A DNA stretch of 64,000 bases from Polaribacter sp. BAL334 (GTDB taxonomy: Bacteria > Bacteroidota > Bacteroidia > Flavobacteriales > Flavobacteriaceae). The stretch lies in NCBI RefSeq assembly GCF_015767435.1, contig NZ_JADWOV010000301.1, positions 124,001 through 188,000 of the forward strand, written 5' to 3'. Under the pieces are notes generated by a model that was not told the DNA's origin, ran no database searches, and saw only the letters and a list, made by a program, of their open reading frames with translations. Positions 54,397-62,607 of this stretch are shown in pieces. Position numbers and translations under genes: made by a program. Numbering within the stretch: the first letter of the stretch is position 1; the number at the start of each line of letters is the position of its first letter.

Positions 54397-56532
54397 TTAG
54401 TTTTTTACAATTGTTGTTTTTTTGCTAAGTTTTAGTTCACTCAACACATTCAATGCTTCAGAAACATACAAATCTTTCATTAAATTTTTGTGCCAAGCGG
54501 CTCTTTTTGATTCTAAATCTTTATCTTCTTTTACCAGTGCCAATTCGTATTTTGGAGAAGTAAAAGTAACATCGGCCTTGAAATCAAATACTTTTGAAAA
54601 CTTTTTAGATTCTGCTTCTTTCGCTTTTGTTTCTTTCATAAATTGCTCGTAGTTCAATGAAAATGAAGAGTTTTCTTGATTGTCTTTCAGCCATTTAGCA
54701 TATTCATTGATGGCAATGAATTTTTCATTCGAAGCAATGCGTTGTTTGCTGTTATAGACAACATCACCAAAATTCGCATAAGAATTTGTTGGTTTATAAT
54801 CAGCTTGAGCTACTTTATCCCAACTCAAAGCACCTACCAAATCACGCTCTCCATTTTTTAAATAACTCAATCTTGTGGGCATGGCTATATCCGAATAGAC
54901 ACCTTCTTTTTGCGTAGAACCTCCATTAATTCTGTAAAACTTTTGAATTGTCATTTTCAAAAATCCCAAGTCTTTTTCATACTTTGGATAAAACTGATTG
55001 ATGGGCAAAATATTCTGTACAGTGCCTTTTCCATAGGTTTGGTTCCCTCCAAGAATGACGGCTCTTTTATAATCTTGCATGGCTGCTGCAAAAATTTCAG
55101 AAGCCGAAGCTGAAAATTCATTGACCAATACCACTACAGCTTTGTCCCACTGCGTTTTTGGGTCAGTATCTTTTTTGATTAAGGGATTTTCACCACGATA
55201 TTGCACTTGTACAATAGGGCCTTCATCAATAAACAATCCTGAAATTTCAATGGCAGTTTTTAAGGAACCACCTCCGTTATTTCTCAAATCGATGATCAAG
55301 CCTTCTACACCTTCTGATTTTAATCGCTCAATTTCTTTTTCCATGTCTTTGGCAGAGTCTCTGAAATTGTCATCCGAAAAATCAATGTAGAAACTTGGCA
55401 AATCGATAATGGCATATTTCTTATTGTTTTTCATCACAATACTCGATTTTACAAAAGTCTCACCCAACTCAACCACGTCTCTGATAATTGCAATTTCCTG
55501 AATGGATCCATCAATTTTTTTCTTAACGGTCAATCGAACTTCTGTTCCTTTTGGGCCTTTGATAAATTTGATGGCATCGTCCAAACGCATCCCAACAATA
55601 TCCAAAGGTTCTTTATTTCCTTGGGCAACTTTCAGAATAATATCACCTTCTTCTAAATCGCCTTGTTTCCATGCTGGACCTCCAGAAACCAACTCAAAGA
55701 TTTGGGTATAGATCCCTTTTTTTTGCAAACGGGCTCCAATTCCTTCTACTTTTCCAGAGATATTTTGGTCAAAAACCTCTTTTACATTGGGTTGCATGTA
55801 TGTTGTATGAGGATCAAAACCACTCACAATCGAATTCAAATACGTAGAAAACCAATCTTCATGTTCTAGTTCTTCAATTCGAATGTATAATTCGTCCATA
55901 CTTTTTAGGACTTCTGTTCTTGCTTCTTTTTCAAGAGTTTCAAATGATTTTACTTTGTGGTTTTTGTCCTTTTTTTGTTTGTCTTGTTCTAAGGCAGTTT
56001 GCTCTTGAATTTTATCTAAAGTTTGTAGTTTTAGCTGTTTTCTCCAATAATCAATCAGTTCATTGTGGTTTTTTGCGAATGGAATTTTTTCGTAATCCAA
56101 ATCAATAGTTTCCTCTTTTGAATAATCAAAAGGTTTGTCTAAAATTCCTCCATAATAACTTTTTGCTTTTTTGATTCTTTCTAAAAAACAACTGTACACT
56201 AAGTTGTAAAAGCTCAAGTCATCTTTTAGTAACTGATTGTCTATCTGATATTTATATCTTGAAAATTCTTTAATATCCTCTTGCGTAAAATAGCGTTTGC
56301 TAGGGTCTAAACCTTCGATAAACGTATTGAAAACGTGTTCTGAGAAAGAATCGTTCAAGTCTTTCACCACGTAATGACCTCTAGTTAAAATATTTTTCAA
56401 TACAAAAATCAAGACTTTATCCTTTTCAGGGTCTTCACTTTTAACAACCTTTTCATTGGCATTGATTCCTGAACTATTGAGTAAGAATAGGAATGAAAGT
56501 AGGGTAAAACTCATTTTAAAATTCGACTTCAT
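54397..56532 (-). CDS. prc: carboxy-terminal processing peptidase (Prc/Tsp, S41 family)
   Basis: About 711 residues from ATG 56532, where a signal peptide begins (MKSNFKMSFTLLSFLFLL); the frame is open to ATG 56577, adding 15 charged residues. Order: N-terminal helical domain with FIEGLDPSKRYFTQ, PDZ domain (about 245-330, GIGARLQKKG, PAWKQGDLEEGDIILKV), catalytic domain with Ser in NEFSASASEIFA and Lys in QTYGKGTVQ, and a C-terminal DUF3340-type part. It degrades or trims periplasmic proteins. Confidence 0.93.
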   Translation of the reverse strand: MKSNFKMSFTLLSFLFLLNSSGINANEKVVKSEDPEKDKVLIFVLKNILTRGHYVVKDLNDSFSEHVFNTFIEGLDPSKRYFTQEDIKEFSRYKYQIDNQLLKDDLSFYNLVYSCFLERIKKAKSYYGGILDKPFDYSKEETIDLDYEKIPFAKNHNELIDYWRKQLKLQTLDKIQEQTALEQDKQKKDKNHKVKSFETLEKEARTEVLKSMDELYIRIEELEHEDWFSTYLNSIVSGFDPHTTYMQPNVKEVFDQNISGKVEGIGARLQKKGIYTQIFELVSGGPAWKQGDLEEGDIILKVAQGNKEPLDIVGMRLDDAIKFIKGPKGTEVRLTVKKKIDGSIQEIAIIRDVVELGETFVKSSIVMKNNKKYAIIDLPSFYIDFSDDNFRDSAKDMEKEIERLKSEGVEGLIIDLRNNGGGSLKTAIEISGLFIDEGPIVQVQYRGENPLIKKDTDPKTQWDKAVVVLVNEFSASASEIFAAAMQDYKRAVILGGNQTYGKGTVQNILPINQFYPKYEKDLGFLKMTIQKFYRINGGSTQKEGVYSDIAMPTRLSYLKNGERDLVGALSWDKVAQADYKPTNSYANFGDVVYNSKQRIASNEKFIAINEYAKWLKDNQENSSFSLNYEQFMKETKAKEAESKKFSKVFDFKADVTFTSPKYELALVKEDKDLESKRAAWHKNLMKDLYVSEALNVLSELKLSKKTTIVKN

Positions 56533-56603
56533 AAATCTGCTTATTAGTTTTTTTATTTTTTCTTTGTTTGAAAGCACTAAAATAATACCATTTATTATTT
56601 ATT

Positions 56604-57119
56604 TTATTGTTTTTTATAAATTCCGTAAAAAATTTCATACAATATCTTACCGTTTTCATCAACAGTTGTCCATATTTGGGTAACAGTATTGTCTTTATTC
56701 TTTTTCCAAGTAATTTGATTTGCGAAACTTCTGGGTTTTGCATGGATGAGTTCACTTTTTAACACCATTTTGCCATCTCTGAAATGCCCTTTTAAGTTCA
56801 TGGTAAATCCGCTATTATCAATCCAAATTTGATTCCAAGTACCATTAGCAGTGTTATAAAAATTGTAACTTGTTCCTGTGTTTGAACTTAGTTTTGATGC
56901 CCAATTTTCTTGTAAAACACAATCATCTTGTAATTTAACAACCTTGTTAGTGCCCACTAAATCACCTTCCTTGTCGTATACTTTCCAGTTCCCTTCCCAA
57001 AAATCAAATTGCTCATATTTTTCTCCTGAACAAGGAGCCTCATTTTGATTTTGAGCAACAATAACCGCCGAAATTAAAGTGAAAAAAATATAGATAAATT
57101 GGTTTTTAGCTAGGTTCAT
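56604..57119 (-). CDS. exported DUF1579-like protein
   Basis: 171 residues with a signal peptide ending VIVAQ. FDFWEGNWKVYDKEGDLVGTNKV, the one-letter pattern CVLQENW and TWNQIWIDNSG match small beta-barrel proteins of the DUF1579 kind. The role is unknown. It lies 71 bases upstream of the processing protease on the same strand. Confidence 0.72.
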   Translation of the reverse strand: MNLAKNQFIYIFFTLISAVIVAQNQNEAPCSGEKYEQFDFWEGNWKVYDKEGDLVGTNKVVKLQDDCVLQENWASKLSSNTGTSYNFYNTANGTWNQIWIDNSGFTMNLKGHFRDGKMVLKSELIHAKPRSFANQITWKKNKDNTVTQIWTTVDENGKILYEIFYGIYKKQ

Positions 57120-57210
57120 AGATTATTGATTGCTTACAATACAATATTATATAATTTTAAATAGCTTTACTCTTTACAAAATGTTAAAAAGAAATTTGTT
57201 CAAAATAATT

Positions 57211-57218
57211 TACATTTG
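57211..57218 (+). promoter_or_regulatory. -7 box of the surE operon
   Basis: TACATTTG, 17 bases before ATG 57236. A TTTG at 57195-57198 is too close (12 bases) to be a standard upstream box. Confidence 0.55.
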
Positions 57219-57235
57219 TGGTCAAAACCTAAATT

Positions 57236-58006
57236 ATGCAAGAAAAACCCTTAATTTTAGTTACCAATGATGATGGTATCACAGCACCTGGCATCAGAGC
57301 ATTGATTAAGATAATGAACAAAATTGGTGATGTTGTAGTAGTTGCTCCTGATAGTCCTCAAAGTGGTATGGGTCATGCTATTACAGTTGATAATGTATTG
57401 ACTTGCAACCCTATAACCATTGATGAAGGTCCTCAATTAGAATACACTTGTTCAGGTACACCTGCAGATTGCGTGAAAATGGCAGTCAGTGAAATCTTAA
57501 ATAAAAAACCTGATTTGTGCGTTTCTGGCATCAATCATGGGTCGAATTCTTCTATCAATGTTATTTATTCGGGTACTATGAGTGCTGCTATTGAGGCTGG
57601 TATTGAAGGGATTCCTGCTATTGGTTTTTCGTTATTGGATTTTAAATGGCATGCTGATTTTAGAGCTTGTGAAGATTTTGTAAAAAAAATTACCCTAAAT
57701 ACGTTATTGAATGGATTGCCTGAGGGAATTGTGCTCAATGTAAATATTCCGAGTGTAAAAAAAGAGGAGTTGAAAGGCATTAAAATTTGCAGACAAGCTA
57801 TGGGTTTTTGGAAAGAAACTTTTGACAAGCGAAAGAGTCCTTTTGGCAAAGAATATTACTGGCTTTCTGGTGAATTTGTCAATAAAGACAAGGGCCAAGA
57901 TACAGATGTGTATGCCTTGGAAAACAATTATATTTCAGTGGTTCCTGTGCAATTTGATTTGACAGCGCATCACATGATTCAAAAACTCAACTCTTGGGAA
58001 CTGTAA
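57236..58006 (+). CDS. surE: 5'/3'-nucleotidase SurE
   Basis: 256 residues. The metal site is VTNDDGITAPGI at residues 9-20; APDSPQSGMGHAIT and SGINHGSNSSINVIYSGTMSAA are the conserved active-site segments. It removes phosphate from nucleoside monophosphates in the cytoplasm. It is first in a five-gene run with lpxB and comEC and overlaps the next gene by 13 bases. Confidence 0.96.
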   Translation: MQEKPLILVTNDDGITAPGIRALIKIMNKIGDVVVVAPDSPQSGMGHAITVDNVLTCNPITIDEGPQLEYTCSGTPADCVKMAVSEILNKKPDLCVSGINHGSNSSINVIYSGTMSAAIEAGIEGIPAIGFSLLDFKWHADFRACEDFVKKITLNTLLNGLPEGIVLNVNIPSVKKEELKGIKICRQAMGFWKETFDKRKSPFGKEYYWLSGEFVNKDKGQDTDVYALENNYISVVPVQFDLTAHHMIQKLNSWEL

Positions 58007-58281
58007 AAAAAGACATATTGATAGGGATTTTAGTAGCATTTTTCGCCACTTTTGGGGGCATATTTATATATATTGAATATTTCTCAAGATATTCTTTTGA
58101 TGAAACCTTACAGATGATTGCAGATGGAAATTTATATGGAAAAGTATTGTCAATAGCTGCAATTCCCAATCTTTTTGTGTTTTTTATTTTCCTGAAAAAA
58201 AATCAAGATAACAGAGCAAAAGGCGTTGTACTTGCCACAATTTTGATTGCTTTTACAACCTTAATTCTAAAGTTTTTTTAG
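57994..58281 (+). CDS. small membrane protein of unknown function
   Basis: 95 residues from TTG 57994, inside the end of surE; no ATG start fits. Three hydrophobic segments are seen (about 9-28, 49-67 and 77-95). Small membrane proteins of this kind sit between surE and lpxB in related flavobacteria as far as I recall. It ends directly before the lpxB ATG, with no spacer, so it is surely translated in the operon. Confidence 0.72.
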   Translation: MGTVKKDILIGILVAFFATFGGIFIYIEYFSRYSFDETLQMIADGNLYGKVLSIAAIPNLFVFFIFLKKNQDNRAKGVVLATILIAFTTLILKFF

Positions 58282-59400
58282 ATGAAATACTACATCATTG
58301 CAGGGGAAGCTTCAGGAGATTTGCACGGTTCAAACTTGATGAAAGCACTTTTTGAAGAAGATACAACTGCGGATATTCGTTTTTGGGGTGGAGATTTGAT
58401 GCAACAAGTAGGAGGAACTTTGGTGAGTCATTACAAAGAAAGGGCTTTTATGGGTTTTTTTGAAGTGATTAAAAACCTATCCAAAGTGTTGCAATTTATC
58501 AAATTCTGCAAAGAAGATATTCAGCAATTTCATCCAGATGTAATTGTTTTTATTGACAATTCAGGATTCAATTTGCGGATTGCAAAATGGGCAAAACAAC
58601 AGCATTTCAGAACTCATTATTACATTTCTCCACAAGTTTGGGCAAGCAGATCAGGTAGAGTCTATGACATCAAAAGAGATATTGACAAGATGTTTGTCAT
58701 TTTGCCTTTTGAAAAAGAGTTTTACCAAAAATTTGACTACGAAGTTACCTTTGTAGGACATCCTTTGATTGATGCCATTGGTGATAGAGTTCAAGTGGAT
58801 ATTTGGGAATTTCGCAATCAGTACAATCTTGACGAACGTCCAATTATTGCCATTTTACCTGGAAGTAGGAAACAAGAAATTACAAAAATGTTGGATGTGA
58901 TGTTGTCAATTATTGATGATTTTAGCGATTATCAATTTGTCATTGCAGGAGCACCAAGTCAAGATTTTGAGTTTTATAATCAAATTATAGGCAATAAAAA
59001 GGTAGCATTTATTAACAATAAAACTTACGATTTATTGAGTGTTTCTCATGCTGCATTGGTAGCTTCAGGCACTGCTACTTTAGAAACTGCTTTGTTAAAA
59101 GTGCCACAAGTAGTTTGTTACAAAGGCGGATTTATTTCGTATCAAATTGCCAAAAGAATCATCACATTGAAATTTATTTCTTTGGTTAATTTGATTATGG
59201 ATAAGGAAGTTGTCACCGAATTAATTCAAAATGATTTCACAAAAGAGTGTTTAAAAACAGAACTTTCAAAAATTTTAGCCCCAAATCAAAGAAAAAAACT
59301 ATTTTTGGACTACTATGACTTGGAGGCAAAATTAGGAGGAAAAGGAGCTTCAAAAAAAACAGCGATTAGTATCGTAAATGATTTAAAAACAACATCATGA
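58282..59400 (+). CDS. lpxB: lipid-A-disaccharide synthase LpxB
   Basis: 372 residues. AGEASGDLHGSNL at the N-terminus, DNSGFNLRIAKWAK, YISPQVWASR, FVGHPLID, LPGSRKQEI and SGTATLETAL are the conserved GT19 motifs. It joins UDP-diacylglucosamine and lipid X to make the lipid A disaccharide. It overlaps the NlpC/P60 gene by 4 bases. Confidence 0.97.
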   Translation: MKYYIIAGEASGDLHGSNLMKALFEEDTTADIRFWGGDLMQQVGGTLVSHYKERAFMGFFEVIKNLSKVLQFIKFCKEDIQQFHPDVIVFIDNSGFNLRIAKWAKQQHFRTHYYISPQVWASRSGRVYDIKRDIDKMFVILPFEKEFYQKFDYEVTFVGHPLIDAIGDRVQVDIWEFRNQYNLDERPIIAILPGSRKQEITKMLDVMLSIIDDFSDYQFVIAGAPSQDFEFYNQIIGNKKVAFINNKTYDLLSVSHAALVASGTATLETALLKVPQVVCYKGGFISYQIAKRIITLKFISLVNLIMDKEVVTELIQNDFTKECLKTELSKILAPNQRKKLFLDYYDLEAKLGGKGASKKTAISIVNDLKTTS

Positions 59401-59879
59401 TTCATAAAAGTTTCTTTTTTTTGATGGTAATTTCCCTTGTTTTTGGTGCTTGTTCATCAACAAAAGACGCATATTCTACCAATTCAAAATCAATTGTAAA
59501 AATCAATAATGTTGTAGATTTTGCGCTGAAACATGAAGGTGTGAAATATAGATATGGAGGAACAACTGCCAAAGGAATGGATTGTTCAGGATTGGTGAGC
59601 ACCTCTTTCAAAGAAGCAAACATCATTTTGCCAAGAAGTTCTAGAGACATGGCAAAAGAAGGAAAAGAAATTCCTTTAGCAGAGGTAAAAAAAGGTGATT
59701 TGGTATTTTTTGCCGCCAGAAATAGAAAGAAAGTGATAGACCATGTTGGTTTGGTCACAACAGTCAAAAATGGTAAAATACAATTTATTCATTCTTCTAC
59801 GCAAAGAGGAGTTATTATTTCCTCATTTTCGGAAGAATATTGGCAAAGAACTTTTATAAAAGCAGTCACATTATTTTAA
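59397..59879 (+). CDS. NlpC/P60 (C40) family cell wall peptidase, lipoprotein
   Basis: 160 residues. A lipoprotein signal ends at Cys19 (VFGACSSTKD). The NlpC/P60 catalytic set is present: Cys in GMDCSGLV, His in IDHVGLVT and a polar residue in FIHSSTQRGV. It cuts peptide cross-links in peptidoglycan and is anchored in the envelope. It lies in one operon with lpxB and comEC. Confidence 0.92.
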   Translation: MIHKSFFFLMVISLVFGACSSTKDAYSTNSKSIVKINNVVDFALKHEGVKYRYGGTTAKGMDCSGLVSTSFKEANIILPRSSRDMAKEGKEIPLAEVKKGDLVFFAARNRKKVIDHVGLVTTVKNGKIQFIHSSTQRGVIISSFSEEYWQRTFIKAVTLF

Positions 59880-59915
59880 TTTTTATTTGAAAAAAATTAG
59901 TAACTTTCCTTCGCT

Positions 59916-61928
59916 ATGAGAAAGTTACTTCGTTTTTTACCCTTCCACTTTTTGGTGTTCCTAATTTTAGGGATTTACACACAACTGTTTTTAGAAATTT
60001 GGCGATTTAGTTTCTATGTATTGTTCATAGTTCACGGCCTTTTTTTACTGATTTTATGGCTTTTACAGCCAAAAAAAATACGCACATTTTTAGCCTTTGT
60101 ATATTTTTTCTTTGTCGGAATTTCAACAGTTTTTGTGCAAGATGATGCCAATTATCTCAATTATTTCTATAAGAAATCAATGGAAAGTTCAAAGGCGGTT
60201 TTAAAAGTTGATAAAGTATTGAAATCGAGTAGTTTTCATCACAAATATCAAGTAAAGATCATACAAGTTGAGCATCAAAAAACAAGAGGAATTGCCTTAT
60301 TAAATATAGAAAAAGACAGTTTTTCAACACCCTTAAAAGTGGACGAATTGATTGTTGTAAAAACTGACTTTAGTGAACTAAATTCGCCCTTAAACCCGCA
60401 TCAATTTGATTATAAAAAATACCTAAAAAACCAAGGAATTCGTCAGCAACTCTTTGTTGGAAAAGCTGATTTTTTGAGTATTGGATTTGGTTCAAGAACC
60501 TTGAAAGGTTGGTCTGAAGAATTTCGAGAATTTGTTCAGTTTTCCATCGGAAAATATAATTTTCAACCCAATGAACTAGCAGTGATAAACGCTTTATTAT
60601 TAGGCGAAAGAAAGGAAATTTCTAGAGAATTATTGACAGATTATTCCAATGCAGGAGCCATTCATATTTTAGCAGTTTCGGGATTGCATGTAGGGATTAT
60701 CATGATGTTGTTGTTGAAACTTTTTAGTTTTTTGAGCTATTTTAAAAACGGGAAAACAGCACAAACCATATTGATTGTTCTTATTTTGTGGGTGTTTGCT
60801 TTCATTGCAGGATTGTCAGCATCTGTAGTGAGAGCAGTTACTATGTTTTCGTTTTTGGCAATTGGACAGCAGTTTGGGAGTAAAAAAATCATCCTTTTTT
60901 CACTGTTTTCTTCAATGTTTTTCCTGTTGATTTATAAGCCACTTTTCTTGTTTGATCTTGGTTTCCAATTGAGTTATTTGGCGGTTTTAGGAATTATCAC
61001 CATCCAACAAAAAGTGTATCATTTTGTTCAGTTTAAATCAAAAATCATTGATTTTTTCTGGCAATTAATTACAGTTTCACTAGCTGCTCAAATAGGTGTT
61101 TTGCCCTTAAGTTTGTATTATTTTCATCAATTTCCTGGGTTGTTTTTTCTATCAAATATGGTCATTATTCCTTTTTTAGGGTTTATTTTAATGACGGGTA
61201 TTTTGGTTATATTGCTAGCTTCTTTCCAAATAGCACCCATTTTTTTAACCGATTTTTATGGTGGAGTCATTTCAGTAATGAATCGTTTTGTCAGTTGGAT
61301 TTCCCATCAAGAAGACTTTTTATGGAAAGATATTTCAATGTCATTTGGGTTGTTATTGGCTAGTTATGGAATCATCTTTTTTGGTGCTCGTCTTTTGTTG
61401 CATTTTACAAGTAAACGAGTCCTCTATTTTTTAACAAGTTGCATTGTTTTTCAAAGTGTTATTTTGATTGAAAAATCACAAAGAAACCAAAAGAGCGAAT
61501 GGATTGTTTTTCATAAAACCAAACAAACGATTGTTGGTTTTAGAGATGAAAATAAGGTAACATTTGTGCATACTGTGGACAGTATCCAAGCTTTGAATTC
61601 AATTGTAAATTCTTATAAAATTGGAGAAAATGTGAAAGCTTCTTTTGTAAAACAGCAATCAAATATATACTTTCATAAAAAACAACCCATTTTACTGATT
61701 GATTCTTTAGGCATTTATCAACTTCAAAATTTGAAAAACCCCATTGTTTTATTGCAAAATTCTCCAAAAATCAATCTCGAAAGAATGATTAAAACGTTGC
61801 AACCCATTCAAATTATCGCTGATGGAAGTAATTATAAAACCTATATTATACGTTGGAAAAAAAAGGCATTGCAGCTGCAAATACCCTTTCATTATACTGG
61901 CGAAAAAGGCGCTTTCATAAAAAAGTAA
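59916..61928 (+). CDS. comEC: ComEC/Rec2 family competence protein
   Basis: 670 residues. An N-terminal membrane pair and OB-like DUF4131 region (about 60-190) precede the Competence domain with the motif ILAVSGLHVGIIMMLL near residue 255 and about eight to ten helices. The C-terminal 140 residues are soluble but lack the HxHxDH metal site of the beta-lactamase domain of long ComEC forms. ComEC forms the channel for single-stranded DNA uptake. Its stop abuts the end of the convergent thioredoxin-like gene. Confidence 0.9.
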   Translation: MRKLLRFLPFHFLVFLILGIYTQLFLEIWRFSFYVLFIVHGLFLLILWLLQPKKIRTFLAFVYFFFVGISTVFVQDDANYLNYFYKKSMESSKAVLKVDKVLKSSSFHHKYQVKIIQVEHQKTRGIALLNIEKDSFSTPLKVDELIVVKTDFSELNSPLNPHQFDYKKYLKNQGIRQQLFVGKADFLSIGFGSRTLKGWSEEFREFVQFSIGKYNFQPNELAVINALLLGERKEISRELLTDYSNAGAIHILAVSGLHVGIIMMLLLKLFSFLSYFKNGKTAQTILIVLILWVFAFIAGLSASVVRAVTMFSFLAIGQQFGSKKIILFSLFSSMFFLLIYKPLFLFDLGFQLSYLAVLGIITIQQKVYHFVQFKSKIIDFFWQLITVSLAAQIGVLPLSLYYFHQFPGLFFLSNMVIIPFLGFILMTGILVILLASFQIAPIFLTDFYGGVISVMNRFVSWISHQEDFLWKDISMSFGLLLASYGIIFFGARLLLHFTSKRVLYFLTSCIVFQSVILIEKSQRNQKSEWIVFHKTKQTIVGFRDENKVTFVHTVDSIQALNSIVNSYKIGENVKASFVKQQSNIYFHKKQPILLIDSLGIYQLQNLKNPIVLLQNSPKINLERMIKTLQPIQIIADGSNYKTYIIRWKKKALQLQIPFHYTGEKGAFIKK

Positions 61929-62453
61929 CTAAGGATTTAAAGCACTTTTAAAATTCTTTTCAAAATCTTCCCAAGTTGTGCCATTATAAGCTTCCGTTTT
62001 GAAGAATGCTAATATTTTTTCAAAACGCTCTTTAGTCAAATAGCCAGGAATTTTCTGCAATAACTCTTCTTTTTTAGTCAAAAAGATGGTGGTTGGATAG
62101 GAAAGTTTTCCTTCTAAAAAAGCCACTGCAAGTTCGTGATATTCAGTTCTTCCTTGTTGTTGGTATTTGAAAGTATGCCCTTTATACTTGATGTCTTCTT
62201 TGCCTTCTCCATCCAATTTGATGGCGTAAAAATGCTTATTGATATATGTTGCAATCACACTATTTTCATAGGTTTCTTTGTCCATTTTTTTGCAATAGCC
62301 ACACCAATCTGCATATACATCAATCAAAATGGGTTTTGGATTGGTTTTGTTCAATTCAATAGCTTTTTCAAACGAAAGCCAATTCACTTTTTCCTGAGAA
62401 AAATGAGAAAAACTTACGAAAAAGAATGCTAATAATACGCTATATTTTTTCAT
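61929..62453 (-). CDS. exported thioredoxin-like protein
   Basis: 174 residues from ATG 62453, where the signal peptide begins (MKKYSVLLAFFFVSFSHFSQ). Active site WCGYC in ILIDVYADWCGYCKKMD; YPTTIFLT supplies the cis-Pro loop. It is a periplasmic thiol reductase or part of a DsbD-like relay. The in-frame start at 62480 would overlap the -7 box and add nine non-signal residues. Confidence 0.88.
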   Translation of the reverse strand: MKKYSVLLAFFFVSFSHFSQEKVNWLSFEKAIELNKTNPKPILIDVYADWCGYCKKMDKETYENSVIATYINKHFYAIKLDGEGKEDIKYKGHTFKYQQQGRTEYHELAVAFLEGKLSYPTTIFLTKKEELLQKIPGYLTKERFEKILAFFKTEAYNGTTWEDFEKNFKSALNP

Positions 62454-62477
62454 ATTTCTATGGTCGAAAACTTGCGC

Positions 62478-62485
62478 CAAAATTA
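62478..62485 (-). promoter_or_regulatory. -7 box of the thioredoxin-like gene
   Basis: Plus-strand CAAAATTA reads TAATTTTG on the minus strand, 24 bases upstream of ATG 62453. Confidence 0.45.
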
Positions 62486-62554
62486 CAAATAAAATCTAAA
62501 TAGAATGAGAATTCAACTTGTTAAACAAGTCATAATTCACATCAACAAGTATAA

Positions 62555-62588
62555 AAAAACCTCATAATATTGATTTTATGAGGTTTTT
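62555..62588 (-). terminator. terminator after the peptide transporter gene
   Basis: AAAAACCTCATAA (62555-62567) and TTATGAGGTTTTT (62576-62588) form a perfect 13-bp stem with a T-run on either strand, 19 bases past the transporter stop. Confidence 0.88.
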
Positions 62589-62607
62589 ATGGGTGAAAAA
62601 GTAATTA

